From Neorhizobium huautlense (GTDB lineage Bacteria > Pseudomonadota > Alphaproteobacteria > Rhizobiales > Rhizobiaceae): a DNA stretch of 64,000 bases. The notes below the pieces were generated by a model that saw only the letters and a list, made by a program, of their open reading frames with translations, ran no database searches and was not told the DNA's origin. The translations under genes and the position numbers were made by a program. The stretch spans positions 62,001-126,000 of the forward strand of contig NZ_JAUSRF010000003.1 of NCBI RefSeq assembly GCF_030811685.1. The letters run 5' to 3'. Positions 51,435 to 61,270 of the stretch are shown here, piece by piece. Every line of letters starts with the position of its first letter. The stretch's first letter is position 1.

Positions 51435-53525
51435 ATGGCGAAAGATGGCAAGCAGATCAGGGTCGGTGTCGATATCGGTGGCACCTTCACCGACGTTGCG
51501 ATGGAGGTAGGCATCACGCTCCATTCGATCAAGGTTCTCACCGACTATTCCTACCCCGAAAGTGCGATCGTCAAAGGCATCCGGCAGGTGGCTGAAGTGG
51601 CCGGGGTCGAACTTTGCGAGATCGACACGATCATTCACGGCACGACGCTTGCCACCAATGCGCTGATCGAGCGACGCGGCGCACGCACGGCCTTCATCAC
51701 CACCAAGGGTTTTCGCGACGTCATCGAGATGCGCACCGAAAGCCGTTTCGAACAGTATGATCTCGATATCGTCCTGCCCGCACCGCTCGTGCCGCGCAAC
51801 GAACGATTTGTCATCGACGAGCGTATCGGCGCCGATGGTTCGGTATTGAAGCCGCTGGATCTGGCCGAGGTGGATGTACTCTGCGATCGCATCATTGCGG
51901 CCGGTTATGAAAGCGTGGCCATCGGCTTCATCCATTCCTATCTGAACGGCGCGCATGAAAAGGCCGTCCGCGACAGGCTGCTTGCCAAGAAGGCCGATAT
52001 TTCCGTGTCGATTTCGTCGGAAGTGTCGCCGCAGATGCGCGAGTTCCAGCGTTTCAACACCGTCTGCGCCAATGCTTTCGTCAAGCCGCTGATGGCATCC
52101 TACCTCAATCGACTGGTCGGTCGCCTGACACAGGAAGGCACGTGTTGCCCGGTCTTCATGATCCATTCGGGCGGCGGCATCATCAGCGTAGAAAGCGCTG
52201 TCGAGTTTCCGGTGCGCCTGCTGGAATCCGGCCCCGCCGGCGGCGCCATCTTCGCGGCCCATGTCGCCAGCAGCTACGGTCTCGATCAGGTGCTTTCCTA
52301 TGACATGGGCGGCACGACCGCAAAAATCTGCCTGATCGAAAAGCAGACACCGAAAACCTCCAAGACTTTCGAAGTGGCGCGCACCTGGCGCTTCAAGAAG
52401 GGCAGCGGCATGCCGATCTCCATCCCGGTGATCGAGATGGTGGAAATCGGCGCCGGCGGTGGTTCGATCGCCACGATCGACAGCATGCGCCAGATCCGCG
52501 TCGGGCCGCACAGTGCCGGTTCGGAACCCGGTCCTGCCTGCTACGGTCGCGGCGGTGCGAACCCGACGGTCACGGATGCCGACCTCATCCTCGGTCGCCT
52601 CGATCCGGACGAATTCGCCGGTGGTGCGATGAAGCTCGACCGCCCGGCCTCCGACAAGGCGATGGATGCGGATCTCGCCTCGAAGCTTGAAACCGACATT
52701 GCGACAGCCGCTTACGGCCTCAGCGAAGTGGTCGATGAGAACATGAGCAATGCCGCTCGCATGCATGCGGTGGAGAACGGCAAGGAACTCTCCGAGTTCA
52801 CCATGATCGCCTTCGGCGGTGCGGCTCCCATTCATGCCAGCCGCCTGTGCGAAAAACTCGGCATGGCCGAACTGCTGATCCCGCCGGGGGCAGGGGTCGG
52901 CTCGGCCATCGGCTTCCTGCGTGCTCCCTTCGGTTTCGAAAGTGTACGCAGCGCCTATAGCCGTCTCAGCCGTTTCGATGCCGTGGCCATCAACCAGACG
53001 ATGGCGGATCTGATCGCGGAAGCAACGTCCTTCGTGCGCTCCGGCGCGCCGGATGCCGATCCGGATCTCGAATGCATCGCCTACATGCGTTACGTCGGTC
53101 AGGGCTGGGAAGTGCCGGTCACGATCGAGGTCCGTGATTATGCGGATGCCGATGGCGAATTGTTCCGCAAGCTGTTCGACGAGCAATACGAACATTTCTT
53201 CGGCCGCGTCATCGATGGTCTCGATGTCGAGATCGTCAGTTGGTCATTGCGGGCAACATCCAAGGTCGCGCCGCCGGAGCGGATCGGCAGGACGGCAAAG
53301 GCTGGCGAAGCGAAGGTGCGTGGCACACGCGACATATTCGATGTGCAGGAAGGCAGTTTCCAGAAGGCTTCGGTCGTTGATCGGGCCGACATGAAACCGG
53401 GAGATTTTGTCTCCGGTCCGGCCGTCATCACCGAACGCGAAACCTCGACCATCATCACCGCCAGCCGCGAAGTCATCATGCAGGCCGATGGCTGCCTGCT
53501 CGTACGCGTCAAGCAGAACGCTTGA
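51435..53525 (+). CDS. hyuA: Hydantoinase/oxoprolinase subunit A (HyuA family)
   Basis: About 696 residues, normal for HyuA. The N-terminal RVGVDIGGTFTDVAME is the actin-like ATPase phosphate loop; further HGTTLATNALIERRGARTA, ESGPAGGAIFAAHVA, SYDMGGTTAKICLIE and VEIGAGGGSIA are diagnostic of the ATP-dependent hydantoinase/5-oxoprolinase family. ATG 51435 is chosen; ATG 51423 would add four residues. It works with HyuB. The reaction is ATP-dependent ring opening of a hydantoin, lactam or similar; N-methylhydantoin or 5-oxoproline are candidates. Confidence 0.9.
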   Translation: MAKDGKQIRVGVDIGGTFTDVAMEVGITLHSIKVLTDYSYPESAIVKGIRQVAEVAGVELCEIDTIIHGTTLATNALIERRGARTAFITTKGFRDVIEMRTESRFEQYDLDIVLPAPLVPRNERFVIDERIGADGSVLKPLDLAEVDVLCDRIIAAGYESVAIGFIHSYLNGAHEKAVRDRLLAKKADISVSISSEVSPQMREFQRFNTVCANAFVKPLMASYLNRLVGRLTQEGTCCPVFMIHSGGGIISVESAVEFPVRLLESGPAGGAIFAAHVASSYGLDQVLSYDMGGTTAKICLIEKQTPKTSKTFEVARTWRFKKGSGMPISIPVIEMVEIGAGGGSIATIDSMRQIRVGPHSAGSEPGPACYGRGGANPTVTDADLILGRLDPDEFAGGAMKLDRPASDKAMDADLASKLETDIATAAYGLSEVVDENMSNAARMHAVENGKELSEFTMIAFGGAAPIHASRLCEKLGMAELLIPPGAGVGSAIGFLRAPFGFESVRSAYSRLSRFDAVAINQTMADLIAEATSFVRSGAPDADPDLECIAYMRYVGQGWEVPVTIEVRDYADADGELFRKLFDEQYEHFFGRVIDGLDVEIVSWSLRATSKVAPPERIGRTAKAGEAKVRGTRDIFDVQEGSFQKASVVDRADMKPGDFVSGPAVITERETSTIITASREVIMQADGCLLVRVKQNA

Positions 53526-53539
53526 ACGGAGGATTTGAC

Positions 53540-55177
53540 ATGAAAACCAACGCACTTTCCGACGTTCACATGCAGATCATGTGGAACCGGCTGATCTCCG
53601 TCGTCGAAGAACAGGCCATCACCCTCATCCGCACCGCATTTTCCACCAGCGTGCGCGAATCCGGTGACCTGTCCGCCGGTGTCTTCAATCGCGGCGGCCT
53701 GATGATTGCCCAGGCGGTCACCGGCACGCCCGGCCACGTCAACGCCATGGCAGAAGCCGTCGGCCACTTCATCCGCGATATCGGGCCGGAGAACATCTTT
53801 GAGGGCGACGTTTACATCACCAACGATCCCTGGAAGGGGACCGGCCATCTGCACGACTTCACCGTCGTCTCGCCGAGCTTCCGCAATGGCGCACTCGTCG
53901 GTTATTTCGCCTGCACAGCGCATGTGGTGGATGTCGGCGGTCGTGGGTTTGGCCCGGATGCCAACGAGGTCTACGAAGAGGGCATTTTTGTCCCGATCAT
54001 GAAGTTCGCCGAACGTGGCAAGGTCAACACGGATCTCGTCAACATCCTGCACAACAACGTGCGCGAAAGCCATCAGGTCGTCGGTGACGTCTATTCGCTG
54101 GCCGCCTGCAACGAGATCGGCCATCGCCGCCTGATGGACATGATGGAAGAGTTCGAACTCGACGATCTGGAAACGCTCGGCGAATTCATCTTCAAGCGCA
54201 GTTATGACGCGACGATCGAGCGGATTGCCGCGCTGCCGAAGGGCTCCTATTCCAACACGATGCGGGTCGATGGTTACGGTTCGCCGATCGATATCGCCGT
54301 GCGTCTCGATGTCGAAGGCGATCATATCCTCGCCGACTTCGACGGCACATCGCCACCAAGCCCGAAGGGCATCAATTGCCCGATCATCTATTCGGCAGCT
54401 TATGCCTGCTATGGCATGAAGGTCGCGATCGCACCCGATATTCCAAACAACCACTACTCGCTTCTGCCGTTCCGCGTTGTGGCGCCGAAGGATTGCATCC
54501 TGAATGCGCAGTATCCCGCACCGGTTTCCGTTCGCCACGTGCTTGGCCATCTTGTGCCCGATGCCGTGCTTGGCGCGGTTCACAAGATGCTGCCGGGAAA
54601 AATCCCGGCTGAAGGGGCGGGCGCGCTCTGGAACCTGCATGTCAGCGTTCGTCCGCTGCAAGGCGAAAAGGCGCCTGCAGATGGCGGCCAGCGCGCCGAG
54701 GTTCTGCTGTTCAACAGCGGTGGCTCCGGTGCGCGCCCGACACTCGACGGCATGAGCGCCACGGCTTTTCCAAGCGGCGTGCATTCGATGTCGATCGAGG
54801 CGACCGAGCATGTCGGTCCCGTCATCTTCTGGCGCAAGGAATTGCGTGACGGTTCCGGTGGTGCGGGCCAGTTCCGCGGCGGTCTGGGTCAGGTGGTGGA
54901 AATCTCGCCGACCGAAGGTCACGAGATGCATTTCAACGCCATGTTCGACCGTGTCGATCACCCGCCGCGCGGACGTGAAGGTGGCGAAAACGGCGCCGCC
55001 GGTGCTGTGTTGCTGGATGACGGCACCCGTCTGGCCTCCAAGGGGCGTCAGCATGTTCCGGCCGGCCGCAGGCTGATTCTGGAACTGCCGGGCGGCGGCG
55101 GTTACGGCCCGGCCGACAAGCGTGATGCCGCTTCTGCCGAACGCGATACGGCCTTCGACTACGTTTCTTCCAAATAA
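53540..55177 (+). CDS. hyuB: Hydantoinase/oxoprolinase subunit B (HyuB family)
   Basis: About 545 residues. VHMQIMWNRLISVVEEQAIT, RESGDLSAGVFNRGGLMIAQ, ITNDPWKGTGHLHDFTVVSP and DFDGTSPPSPKGINCP match HyuB. The C-terminal AEGAGALWNLHVSV and GGGGYGPADKRDA (with a longer stretch of glycines) are typical. ATG 53540 follows GGAGGATTTGAC, 14 bp after hyuA. It forms the second half of the ATP-dependent amidohydrolase complex. Confidence 0.9.
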   Translation: MKTNALSDVHMQIMWNRLISVVEEQAITLIRTAFSTSVRESGDLSAGVFNRGGLMIAQAVTGTPGHVNAMAEAVGHFIRDIGPENIFEGDVYITNDPWKGTGHLHDFTVVSPSFRNGALVGYFACTAHVVDVGGRGFGPDANEVYEEGIFVPIMKFAERGKVNTDLVNILHNNVRESHQVVGDVYSLAACNEIGHRRLMDMMEEFELDDLETLGEFIFKRSYDATIERIAALPKGSYSNTMRVDGYGSPIDIAVRLDVEGDHILADFDGTSPPSPKGINCPIIYSAAYACYGMKVAIAPDIPNNHYSLLPFRVVAPKDCILNAQYPAPVSVRHVLGHLVPDAVLGAVHKMLPGKIPAEGAGALWNLHVSVRPLQGEKAPADGGQRAEVLLFNSGGSGARPTLDGMSATAFPSGVHSMSIEATEHVGPVIFWRKELRDGSGGAGQFRGGLGQVVEISPTEGHEMHFNAMFDRVDHPPRGREGGENGAAGAVLLDDGTRLASKGRQHVPAGRRLILELPGGGGYGPADKRDAASAERDTAFDYVSSK

Positions 55178-55188
55178 CACTTCCGAGG

Positions 55189-55217
55189 ACCGGGCGAAGC
55201 AGAAGGCTTCGCCCGGT
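55189..55217 (+). terminator. Strong 12-bp hairpin between hyuB and the aminotransferase gene
   Basis: ACCGGGCGAAGC and its exact complement GCTTCGCCCGGT enclose a 5-base loop, 12 bp after the hyuB stop, followed by TTCGATCAAAAAATC. It is the best terminator-like structure in this operon and may reduce, but not abolish, transcription into the aminotransferase gene. Confidence 0.65.
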
Positions 55218-55249
55218 TTCGATCAAAAAATCTTCCAGGGACAGCGGAC

Positions 55250-56455
55250 ATGGATTTCGAGAACAGGCGTGCCGCCGGTATCAAGTCGTCGCCCAGCATG
55301 GCGATTGCCATGGCGGCAAAAAAGCTGGCAGCGGAAGGTCACGACATCATCGATCTGTCGCTTGGGGAGCCGGATTTCGAGCCGCCTGCGCATGTGGCGG
55401 AAGCCGCGATCGCCGCCATCCGCAAGGGCGGTATTCGTTATGGCGCACCGGCGGGTATGGACAGTCTGCGCCAGGCGATCGTCCAAAAATTCAAGAGGGA
55501 AAACGGACTGGACTATGCCACGGGTGATGTGATGGTGGCCAATGGCGCCAAACAAATCCTGTTCGACATCTTTTTGGCAACCCTTGAACCCGGCGATGAG
55601 GTGATCATTCCCACGCCTTGCTGGGTGTCCTATGGGGATATCGTCTCCCTGCATGGTGGCCGTCCAGTCTATGTGTCATGTGGTGCAGATACGGGTTTCA
55701 AGATGTCGGCCGAACAACTGGAAGCTGTCATGACGCCGAAAACCCGGTGGCTGATGCTGAATTCGCCATCCAATCCGACGGGTGCGATCTATTCCTCCGA
55801 GGAATATCGGCGGTTGGCGGAGGTTTTGGCCCGCCACACTCAGGTGCTGATCGTGTCGGATGAAATCTACGAGCATGTGCTTTTGAATGACACGCCGTTT
55901 GTGTCCTTCGTCCAGGCCTGTCCGGACCTGAAGGAGCGGACGCTGATTGTGAACGGCGTTTCCAAGGCCTATGCGATGACGGGTTGGCGTCTCGGATATG
56001 CGGCCGGCCCGACGGCGCTGATCTCCACACTCAACAAGATCCAGTCGCAAAGCGTATCATGCGTATCTGCCGTGGCCCAGGCGGCCGCACTTGCCGCCCT
56101 GACGGGCGATCAGAGTTTTGTGGCCGAAGGCGCACGGAGATTTGCGGGTCGCGCAAGGATCATGGTCGATCGTTTGTCTTTACTCGACGACCTTGATTTT
56201 ATTGCCCCCGATGGTGCTTTCTACGCCTTTATCGGTGTCGGGCGACTGTTCGGTCGCAAGACGTTGAATGGCGGGGTGATTGAGGACGATACCGGCTTTG
56301 CTGCCCATCTTCTTCATGCATTCGGTCTGTCAAGCGTGCCGGGCGCCGCCTTCGGTGCGCCGGGTTTCATCCGCCTGTCAATCGCTGCGTCGGAGTGCGA
56401 GCTGGAGGATGCCTGCGACCGTCTTGCGGCCATGATCCAGTCGCTTAAAAACTGA
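55250..56455 (+). CDS. Class I/II pyridoxal-phosphate aminotransferase (aspartate aminotransferase type)
   Basis: A 401-residue aminotransferase. LSLGEPDFEPP, LNSPSNPTGAIY, IVSDEIYEHVLL and VNGVSKAYAMTGWRLGYAAG (Schiff-base lysine) and the C-terminal IRLSIAAS arginine are all present. It is a paralogue of the enzyme at 10223 with shared overall style (VIIPTPCWVSYGDIV). It ends the RidA-ABC-hyu operon, where it would handle an amino acid released from ring opening. Its stop is 66 bp before a convergent terminator. Confidence 0.88.
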   Translation: MDFENRRAAGIKSSPSMAIAMAAKKLAAEGHDIIDLSLGEPDFEPPAHVAEAAIAAIRKGGIRYGAPAGMDSLRQAIVQKFKRENGLDYATGDVMVANGAKQILFDIFLATLEPGDEVIIPTPCWVSYGDIVSLHGGRPVYVSCGADTGFKMSAEQLEAVMTPKTRWLMLNSPSNPTGAIYSSEEYRRLAEVLARHTQVLIVSDEIYEHVLLNDTPFVSFVQACPDLKERTLIVNGVSKAYAMTGWRLGYAAGPTALISTLNKIQSQSVSCVSAVAQAAALAALTGDQSFVAEGARRFAGRARIMVDRLSLLDDLDFIAPDGAFYAFIGVGRLFGRKTLNGGVIEDDTGFAAHLLHAFGLSSVPGAAFGAPGFIRLSIAASECELEDACDRLAAMIQSLKN

Positions 56456-56520
56456 ACTGAATTTCAAGCCTGTCAGGACGTTGATCCCGCTGCGTGGCGG
56501 CAGGGGGCAGACGTTGAAAA

Positions 56521-56543
56521 GAGGCGGCTCGTATTGCCGCCTC
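56521..56543. terminator. Convergent terminator between the aminotransferase and NRPS genes
   Basis: GAGGCGGC and its complement GCCGCCTC enclose a 7-base loop. A short A-run precedes it on the plus strand (GTTGAAAA), which reads as a U-tract for the minus-strand NRPS gene, and TTTTC follows on the plus side. It sits between convergent stops at 56455 and 56594. Confidence 0.65.
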
Positions 56544-56593
56544 CCGAATGTTTTCAAAGGTCGCGCAGAACATTGCCTGCGCTCAATCCGGCC

Positions 56594-59500
56594 TCAGAAA
56601 GATTTCTGCAACAAGGCCTCTGATGGCTTGCCGGATATAAAGGCCTGAAGCGCTTTCTCCATGAAGATGCCGGCGACACTGGCGGCATTTTTGCTGAGAA
56701 GCATCTCCTCATGCGTGCAATCCATCTCGTGCCTGTGAATGGCGCCGTCGGTATGGGGGCGCCAGGCTTCTACTTGGAAATTCAGGATTTCGTGAATGGT
56801 CCTGGAAGGCGCCGGCTGGGCGCGGAAGAAGTGCAACTCGCTTCGAAGCCTGCCCGGAACGAAGTGCTGGGCGATATCCAGATGATGCAGGATAACGGTG
56901 CGCAGGCGATCGATGAAGTCGGCATCATGCCGGATCATCATGTCAAAAAGCGCATTGCCGTTCGACTGATATTCCTTCGTCAGAAACTCGCTGAGCGCGG
57001 AAAATGCCGGTTGATCGCCCAAAGCACGCTCGTCAAAGCCGAGGAAGCCCAGTGCTGCCTTTGCCAGAACGACTTCATCATTGAAGCTCGTGCCGGATGG
57101 CGGCAGGAACGGATAGGAATCCAGAAGCGCGAGGAAGGCGATCTCGCCGCCGTCCTGCTCGATCATTCTGGAAATCTCGTGCGCGATCAGGCCACCGAAC
57201 GACCATCCAAGCATGTGATACGGCCCTTCAGGCTGTATCTGCCGGATGTGTTGCAGATATCGTTCTGCCTGTTCCTGAATGGATTGCGGTTTCAGATCAA
57301 TATCCGTTGCCCAATCAGCTTGCAGGGCATGGATCGGGATGTTCTCGTGAACATGCTGCGCCAGTGATGCGAATGCCCAGCCAAGTCCCGTGATCGGATG
57401 GATGCAGAATAGAGGCGGCTGGCTGCCATTGGGCCGAATCGAAAGCACCGGCTCGATGGACATGCGTTGTTCGTCAGGCTTCTCGAGATGTCGAGCGAGG
57501 TTGGCGATGGTTGGTGCCTCGGAGAGCTGCGACCAGGTCATCTGGCCGCCCATCTGCCGGCTGAGCGCCGACATCATCGATGCCGCGGCGAGAGAATCTC
57601 CGCCCAGCTGGAAGAAATTGTCGTTGATGCCGACGCTTTCGATATCGAGGATCTGGCACCAGATTTCGGCAATCACCAGCTCCGTCGGGGTGCTTGGTGC
57701 GATATGATCCGTCGCCACGCGCTGTTGTGGTGCAGGCAGTGCCTTCCTGTCGATCTTGCCGTTGGTATTCAGCGGCAAGGCATCGAGGAATACGTAGCTT
57801 GCAGGGATCATGTGGGCCGGCACTGTGTCGGCGAGCTTTTTGGACAGCCAGGACGTGTCGATCGGTTCTGCTGTCGAGGTGACCAGATAGGCAACGAGCT
57901 GCTGCCCCTTGCGTCCGTCATCCCTCAGCACGACGACCGCCTGCCGAACGGCCTCGACCGACATCAGTGCGGCTTCGATTTCGCCGGGTTCGACGCGGAA
58001 ACCGCGGATCTTGATCTGGTGATCGTTTCGTCCGAGATACTCCAGCACGCCATCGGCACGCCAGCGTGCAAGATCGCCGGTGCGGTAGATGCGGCCTTGC
58101 CCTTCGCCAAGGAAAGGGTTGGCAAAAAAGCGCTCTGCCGTCATCTCGGGCCTGTTGAGGTAACCTTTCGCAACCCCCGCACCGGCGATGTAAAGCTCGC
58201 CGATCATGCCGGGCGGGACCGGCTGCAACATGCGATCCAGCACATAGACCTGCGTGTTGGCGATCGGCCGTCCGATCGGCACGTTGTCGAGGTCCGCACC
58301 GTCCAGCCGCATGCAGGTCGACCAGACCGTTGTTTCCGTCGGGCCGTAGAGGTTCGTCACCGGATGCCCGAGTGCGCGCATCCTATGGGCGAGGTCGGCC
58401 GGCAGTGCTTCGCCGCCGACAAGCGGGCGCAAGCCTTGCAGGTCTTGCGCATGATCGGCCAGCAACATGCGCCAAAGCGAAGGGGTCGCCTGCATGATGG
58501 AAACAGCATTGTTTTTGATCAGGCGTGACAGGGATGCGGGATCCCTGACCGTGTCTCGTGTGGCAATGACCGTCGCCGCTCCGACCGTCAATGGCAGGAA
58601 CAGTTCTAGCGTCGCGATATCGAAGGCGATGGTGGTGACCGCCACAATACGATCATCGCATGTCGGCGCGAGTTCCGACTGCATGGCATGCAGGAAATTC
58701 AGCAGCGAGCCGTGAGCGATTTCCACGCCCTTCGGCTGCCCCGTCGAGCCCGATGTAAAGATGACGTAAGCGGTGTCATCCGCCGAAGGGCCGGCAAGCT
58801 TTGCCTTGTTGTCCTTTCGCGGCGGAGGATCGCGGTCGAACATGAGGCGCGGAATGCCTTCCGGAAACAACGTGGCTGTGGAAGCCGTGCACAGTGCAAG
58901 GCTCGGTCGGCCATCTGCCAGGATGCCGGCAATGCGCTCGCCGGGGTCGGCCGGATCGAGCGGGATATAGGCTGCCCCCGTCTTCAGGACGGCAAGGATG
59001 GCGATCAGCATTTTTTCACAACGCGGCAATCCGATCGCGACCAGCTCTCCCGGTCCGACGCCGTTTTCCTGCAAGATGGCGGCCCAATCGTCGGAAACCG
59101 TTTCGAGCGCCGCATAACTCAAGCTGCGTTCGTTGAACACGACGGCGGTCGCGTCGGGGCGCAGCGCCACCTGCCGCTTGAAGAGGTCGAGCCAGGTCTG
59201 TTCGGAGAAATGTTGTGCGGTATCGTTCCAGCCTTCCAGAAGCTGGTGGCGCTCCTCCGGTGTCACCAGCGAAATCTCGCTGATCGGGCGATCGGGGGAA
59301 GCTATGATCGTCTTTACGAGGTTCTGGAACCGTTGTTTGTGCTCTTCCATTTCCGCCGGCGTGTACAGGGCGGGATTAGCATCAAGATCGAGGTTCAGAT
59401 CTTCGCCATCACCGCGATCATAGGCAAAGACCGTGAAGTCGGTCATCGTGCCGTTTGAAAGATTGTGGGCGGTCGCCGAATGACCGTCGAAGCGCAGGTC

Positions 59501-60568
59501 GTAATTGAAGGGCTCGATATTGACGGCAAGTCTTGCTACCTGTTCTTCCGGCCCGGCAAGGTTCAGGTCGCGTCGGAGATCTTCGTAACGATAGCGCTGA
59601 TACCGCAGAGCGCGCATCATCTGGCTGGATGTCTGCCCGACAAGATCTCTCCAGGTCATTTCAGGCGTGATCCGGAAGCGCAGCGGAACCGCATTTGCCA
59701 TCATGCCGGGGATACGGCGCATGGCGCCGCTGATGCGGCCCGTCACCATGGTGACCATGGTCAGGTCCTGGCTGTCGGTGGCGCGCATGTAATAAGCCGC
59801 GACAACGGCAATCAGTGCCTGGGGTAGGCTTGCCCCCAGTTTACTCGCTTCGGCGCGCAGCAGACCGATTTCATTTCGGTCGACCGTCATGCCCTGCCGA
59901 AGGAAGCCCCCGGATGGCACCGCATTGGTGCGCGCGAGCGTTGCCGGCGGCGGCAGATCCGTCATCTGTTCGAGCCAATAGGCGCGATCGCGTTCAAAAT
60001 GGCTGGAACTGCGATAGTTGTTCTCGTTCTCGCGCAGTTCTTCGAGTGACCCGAAATTGCAGGGGGGCGCTTCTTCGCCGCGCATCATCGCGCTGTAGAT
60101 TTCAGCCTGCCTGCCGGCGAGCAGGCCGCCTGAAAAGCCGTCGAAGAGAATGTGATGAACCCTGTGGTACCAGATCCAGTGTTCTTCGCTAAGCTTGATG
60201 AGGGCATTGAACCAGAGGTCGTCCATTGCGAGATCATGCTGATGCCTGATTTCGCTCCGCATCCAGGTAAACGCCTCTTCGCGGGGAGACGCATGGGCGC
60301 TGAAATCCAGAAACTCAAAACTTTTCGACGAAGGAGGGAGGATGACCTGTCTTGGCTTGTCATCGACTGCAACGATGCAGGAGCGCGTTGCTTCTGCCTC
60401 CTGCGACAATTGTTGCAAGGCCTGAGAGAATATCTGAGGGGAGACGGGGCCGTTGATCTCAAGAGCTTCAGCAAGAATAAAACTGAAATCGGGTTCGGCA
60501 AATTTTTCCTTAATCCAGATGCCTTTTTGCGCAATCGAAAGCGGATGAGATTTAGGGTGACCCCTCAT
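56594..60568 (-). CDS. Single-module non-ribosomal peptide synthetase (C-A-T-TE)
   Basis: A 1324-residue enzyme. A condensation domain (about 1-440) has HHILFDG (138-144). An adenylation domain (about 455-950) shows TSGSTGQPKGVE, FDIATLELF, YGPTETT, YRTGDLAR and Lys938 in NTNGKIDRK. The ten specificity residues read D650-I651-L654-Q693-L716-G718-L740-V748-W749-K938; this is close to the glycine code DILQLGLIWK. A carrier domain with Ser992 in QLGGDSLAA and a thioesterase with Ser1123 in GWSFGG complete the module. The layout is EntF/DhbF-like. No other NRPS, MbtH or phosphopantetheinyl transferase lies nearby. A ribosome site AGAGGGA precedes ATG 60568. Confidence 0.92.
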   Translation of the reverse strand: MRGHPKSHPLSIAQKGIWIKEKFAEPDFSFILAEALEINGPVSPQIFSQALQQLSQEAEATRSCIVAVDDKPRQVILPPSSKSFEFLDFSAHASPREEAFTWMRSEIRHQHDLAMDDLWFNALIKLSEEHWIWYHRVHHILFDGFSGGLLAGRQAEIYSAMMRGEEAPPCNFGSLEELRENENNYRSSSHFERDRAYWLEQMTDLPPPATLARTNAVPSGGFLRQGMTVDRNEIGLLRAEASKLGASLPQALIAVVAAYYMRATDSQDLTMVTMVTGRISGAMRRIPGMMANAVPLRFRITPEMTWRDLVGQTSSQMMRALRYQRYRYEDLRRDLNLAGPEEQVARLAVNIEPFNYDLRFDGHSATAHNLSNGTMTDFTVFAYDRGDGEDLNLDLDANPALYTPAEMEEHKQRFQNLVKTIIASPDRPISEISLVTPEERHQLLEGWNDTAQHFSEQTWLDLFKRQVALRPDATAVVFNERSLSYAALETVSDDWAAILQENGVGPGELVAIGLPRCEKMLIAILAVLKTGAAYIPLDPADPGERIAGILADGRPSLALCTASTATLFPEGIPRLMFDRDPPPRKDNKAKLAGPSADDTAYVIFTSGSTGQPKGVEIAHGSLLNFLHAMQSELAPTCDDRIVAVTTIAFDIATLELFLPLTVGAATVIATRDTVRDPASLSRLIKNNAVSIMQATPSLWRMLLADHAQDLQGLRPLVGGEALPADLAHRMRALGHPVTNLYGPTETTVWSTCMRLDGADLDNVPIGRPIANTQVYVLDRMLQPVPPGMIGELYIAGAGVAKGYLNRPEMTAERFFANPFLGEGQGRIYRTGDLARWRADGVLEYLGRNDHQIKIRGFRVEPGEIEAALMSVEAVRQAVVVLRDDGRKGQQLVAYLVTSTAEPIDTSWLSKKLADTVPAHMIPASYVFLDALPLNTNGKIDRKALPAPQQRVATDHIAPSTPTELVIAEIWCQILDIESVGINDNFFQLGGDSLAAASMMSALSRQMGGQMTWSQLSEAPTIANLARHLEKPDEQRMSIEPVLSIRPNGSQPPLFCIHPITGLGWAFASLAQHVHENIPIHALQADWATDIDLKPQSIQEQAERYLQHIRQIQPEGPYHMLGWSFGGLIAHEISRMIEQDGGEIAFLALLDSYPFLPPSGTSFNDEVVLAKAALGFLGFDERALGDQPAFSALSEFLTKEYQSNGNALFDMMIRHDADFIDRLRTVILHHLDIAQHFVPGRLRSELHFFRAQPAPSRTIHEILNFQVEAWRPHTDGAIHRHEMDCTHEEMLLSKNAASVAGIFMEKALQAFISGKPSEALLQKSF

Positions 60569-61270
60569 TAAAAATCCCTCTTGATAAGATTGTCGTCATG
60601 AAAAATAAGAAAACAATCGACGACAATATGCGTTTTGTTGGAAAAATTTTATGTAGTGCAGCGTTATGCGAAGTATAAAATATTTTACATGTGTAAATTT
60701 TCGAATTGTTATGCCGGTGTCCCTGATCGACACAGCAATATTCGCAAATTTACATGAGGCACGTGCTGGGATTTGAATTTATGCGGCAGGCAGATAGAGC
60801 TATAATGGAACGGGAAAGGGGAGGTGTTCCGATTGTTACACTTTCTATTTCAATGGTGATACTGTGGATGGCATCTGTTGATTTTTTATGACTATCTGTC
60901 TGTTTTCTCATGTCGCTAGCGCTTGTTTTAAGCGCCATCCGCGAGGGCTTTATGGCGAGTGGAAGGTGGCGCATCGGCTTTTATGCGGCCGACACACACA
61001 CTGGAAAAGCGCCTTGAAATACGGGCTTCGACCAGAGAACGGGTCATGAAGCCCCGAGAACCATATTTTTGGCATTCGAGACCGTTCAGATTGCAGATTT
61101 GTCAGGACATCCGAAACGGCGTCACCGCCACCCGCCCCAATTTTTCGTGGCGTTTGGTCCAGCGGAATCTAAGTCGAAATGCTCATTCGGAGCGATCCTG
61201 GAAGACTGAGGTGTGGTAACTCCAGTCTCCTAAATCCGCTCCGGCTGGACAATCTCCCCAAAACTCACGT
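60569..61270. promoter_or_regulatory. Long AT-rich region upstream of the NRPS gene
   Basis: A 702-bp stretch without a supported gene. The part 60570-60720 is clearly AT-rich and contains a dyad TTTACA-TG-TGTAAA (60684-60697), about 115 bp before the NRPS start, a possible operator. Short open frames here lack recognisable features. 60950-61270 is closer to the average composition. No insertion sequence or RNA gene was recognised. Confidence 0.5.

Noticed and set aside
51414..53195. Long antisense open frame opposite hyuA
   Set aside because: It contains no recognisable motif and overlaps a confidently assigned gene; a high-GC shadow frame.
53138..55180. Long open frame (about 680 codons) antisense to hyuB
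   Set aside because: It is fully explained by the hyuB and hyuA codon bias on the other strand and contains no protein-family features.
60750..60974. Short open frame (74 codons) upstream of the NRPS gene as an MbtH-like protein
   Set aside because: It lacks the MbtH tryptophans and NxExQxS pattern; no family features.
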